Of a stretch of 64,000 bases of DNA, positions 62,549-64,000 are shown one piece after another. Positions within the stretch are counted from its first letter, which is position 1, and each line of letters begins with the position of its first letter. A program made the position numbers and the translations under genes. The notes under the pieces were generated by a model that saw only the letters and a list, made by a program, of their open reading frames with translations, was not told the DNA's origin and searched no databases. The stretch comes from JAGXLC01 sp041686375 (GTDB lineage: Bacteria > Bacteroidota > Bacteroidia > Bacteroidales > UBA12077). Location: contig JAWLEB010000001.1 in NCBI GenBank assembly GCA_041686375.1, forward strand, positions 1-64,000, read 5' to 3'.

Positions 62549-63280
62549 TTATTCCTCTCCTTCGCTAATAATATGTACTTCTGTTCTGCGGTTTTTCTGC
62601 CTTCCTTCCTTTGTGCTGTTTTCTGCAACCGGTATAGTTTCACCATAGCCTTTGGCTTCAATGCGTTCGGCATCGATGCCTTTATTTACCAGATATTTTT
62701 TTACCTCATTGGCTCTGTGTTGTGAAAGCTCCATATTGTTTTCTTCCGAACCTACATTATCTGTATGTCCTGCTATTTCAATACGTATGTCTGGCCTGCG
62801 TTGCAGGTAATCCAGTAGCTCATTTAATTCTTCGTATGATTCATCGCGGAGAGTAGATTTATTTACGTCAAAGTAGACATTATCAAGTGTAAAGATTTTG
62901 GGTGGCTCGTATTGTATGGTAAAACGACTTTTGCCATATCTTTTGTTATCCTGTATTTCCGGGATAGAAAAAGTTTGATACTCCTGTTCTTTCCCAATAC
63001 CTGCAATTTTTATCATATATGTACTGCCGCCGGGTAGTTGTATATCAAATTTCCCTTCTTTATTTGTTATGCCGGTGAATTTTTTATCAGTAGTTTCATC
63101 AATAAAGATGATCTCTTCACCCTCTCGGGGGTTGTCCTGATGGTCGGTAACCAAGACTTCCATAGTCATCTTTATTGCTGTATCCTCTGTTGCTTTATCA
63201 GACTGAGCCCTAAGTGGCGAAAAAATTACTGAAAGCATCAGGAATATTATTGCTTGTGCAAATGGAATTAAATAACGCAT
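62549..63280 (-). CDS. OmpA-family outer-membrane/peptidoglycan-associated protein
   Basis: 243 residues. Signal peptide about 1-25. Residues about 35-120 form a carboxypeptidase-regulatory-like beta domain (EVLVTDHQDNPREGEEIIF, GKFDIQLPGGSTY). Residues about 130-243 are OmpA-like: DNVYFDVNKSTLRDESY, IEIAGHTDNVGSEENN, LSQHRANEVKKYLV, GYGETIPV, KNRRTEV, which bind peptidoglycan. Confidence 0.92.
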   Translation of the reverse strand: MRYLIPFAQAIIFLMLSVIFSPLRAQSDKATEDTAIKMTMEVLVTDHQDNPREGEEIIFIDETTDKKFTGITNKEGKFDIQLPGGSTYMIKIAGIGKEQEYQTFSIPEIQDNKRYGKSRFTIQYEPPKIFTLDNVYFDVNKSTLRDESYEELNELLDYLQRRPDIRIEIAGHTDNVGSEENNMELSQHRANEVKKYLVNKGIDAERIEAKGYGETIPVAENSTKEGRQKNRRTEVHIISEGEE

Positions 63281-63486
63281 AAATTGTAATTGTGAATAGA
63301 TTAATTTTTACGTATAAACTCGTCTGAAGTTTGTTATAGTCTTTTAAATATTATTGCTCTGTTGTAAAAAGCTGTATTTCTTATTTTTTCATGTATTTAG
63401 GAACTACAGAAGGCATATTAAGAATATATAAGTTTCACTCTTTTTATGTGCTCTTCTATGGTTCAAGAAAAATAGTAATATCAACA

Positions 63487-64000
63487 CTATTTCATATTAT
63501 CAGTCAGGGCGTAAATTGCAAACGAACCAAGCCAATGCCCTCCTTCATAACTGTCGTCTACCAGATTGGGGAGAGAATATTTTACATGTTTATTGGCGGT
63601 TTTTACTAAGTGTTTGTATTCAGGGTATTGTTTTGCTAGCCCATATAATACCCATGCTCTGCTGAAATTTAATCCGTCCAGGTGCACCAGTTTTCCGTCA
63701 GTTCTGTCTGACACTTCACCTGTTTCTAATTCAAAATCTTTGTCTTTTAGTTCCGGCATGAAATCGCTAATCCAGGAATCAAACTCTTCTTTATTCAATA
63801 CCCTTCGCATAAGGTCTATTTCTTCCAGGCAGGGAGATAAGAAATCATGTCCACCGGGTTCCCACTCAATGGGGCAATCCATGTCTTTGAGATAATAATC
63901 TTTTGCCCTGGATTTTATTACTTCCTTTAAGGTATCATTGTTGGTGGTGTGTGCATAATCCCATGCAAAAGTAAGTCCGAAAGCAGTATTCTCATGCTCT
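63487..64000 (-). CDS. DUF2891-family protein, C-terminal part (5' end outside window)
   Basis: The frame is open to the right edge: EHENTAFGLTFAWDYAHTTN precedes CPIEWEPGGHDFLSPCLEEI and LVHLDGLNFSRAWVLYGLAK and ends YEGGHWLGSFAIYALTD. WEPGG-x-DFLSPCLEE and HLDGLNFSRAW are typical of DUF2891, an alpha/alpha-barrel-like family of unknown function. About 170 of some 350 residues are present. Confidence 0.85.
   Translation of the reverse strand, partial: EHENTAFGLTFAWDYAHTTNNDTLKEVIKSRAKDYYLKDMDCPIEWEPGGHDFLSPCLEEIDLMRRVLNKEEFDSWISDFMPELKDKDFELETGEVSDRTDGKLVHLDGLNFSRAWVLYGLAKQYPEYKHLVKTANKHVKYSLPNLVDDSYEGGHWLGSFAIYALTDNMK

Overview
The window comes from a low-GC Bacteroidota chromosome, most like the Bacteroidales/Marinilabiliales group. 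This rests on several signs: TTTG-N19/20-TAnnTTTG promoters, a Thx-type small ribosomal protein, the GT5-only glycogen synthase / DUF4270 lipoprotein / glmS trio, an HU-CCDC81-like protein with a SPOR domain, many lipobox lipoproteins and a DUF2891 protein. It carries no phage, no complete IS element and no CRISPR array. There are two tRNAs, one TPP riboswitch, several pseudogene remnants and a few interspersed repeats.

Layout. 1-5.3 kb: end of lpxK, purine nucleoside phosphorylase, an MFS exporter, a Thx protein with a Lys-rich hexapeptide-repeat tail, folA and thyA. 5.4-12.3 kb: a TetR-controlled RND efflux operon (OM factor, lipoprotein adaptor, AcrB-like pump) followed by a broken four-helix-bundle gene and a PII-like gene. 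12.3-13.3 kb: tRNA-Ser and a repeat-rich non-coding stretch. 13.3-15.2 kb: S9 peptidase. 15.3-20.6 kb: a thiamine salvage operon (methyltransferase, thiM, thiE, thiL, thiD, tenA) behind a TPP riboswitch with a visible intrinsic terminator. 20.9-28.7 kb: glycogen synthase, DUF4270 lipoprotein, glmS, rfbB and galE, the HU/SPOR protein and a HAD hydrolase. 28.8-31.4 kb: mtnA, a class II aldolase and an MTA phosphorylase, which together look like a methylthioadenosine salvage (possibly DHAP-shunt) set. 31.6-33 kb: a CAT-anticodon tRNA and a three-repeat lipoprotein.

33.1-37.7 kb is the most unusual region: a tight operon of hybrid histidine kinase, free-standing B12-binding protein with CarH-like photosensory motifs, a small helical protein and a second histidine kinase. 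It looks like a cobalamin-based light-sensing or B12-sensing phosphorelay with no DNA-binding domain on the sensor. 38.2-42.9 kb: an extended SDR reductase, an Fe-S/FAD oxidoreductase, a LolA-like periplasmic protein and a decayed second copy of the SDR gene. 43-53 kb: secreted and envelope hydrolases (two M14 peptidases, an alpha/beta hydrolase, a polysaccharide deacetylase, a double glucosaminidase). 53.4-57.6 kb: a radical SAM enzyme with extra cysteines, a small ORF, a dead WYL regulator, an orphan DNA adenine methylase and repeats. 57.6-62.4 kb: an Mre11/Rad50-like pair of the YhaO/YhaN type. The window ends with an OmpA-family protein and a partial DUF2891 gene.

All functional calls come from reading motifs and gene order. 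No database search was run.
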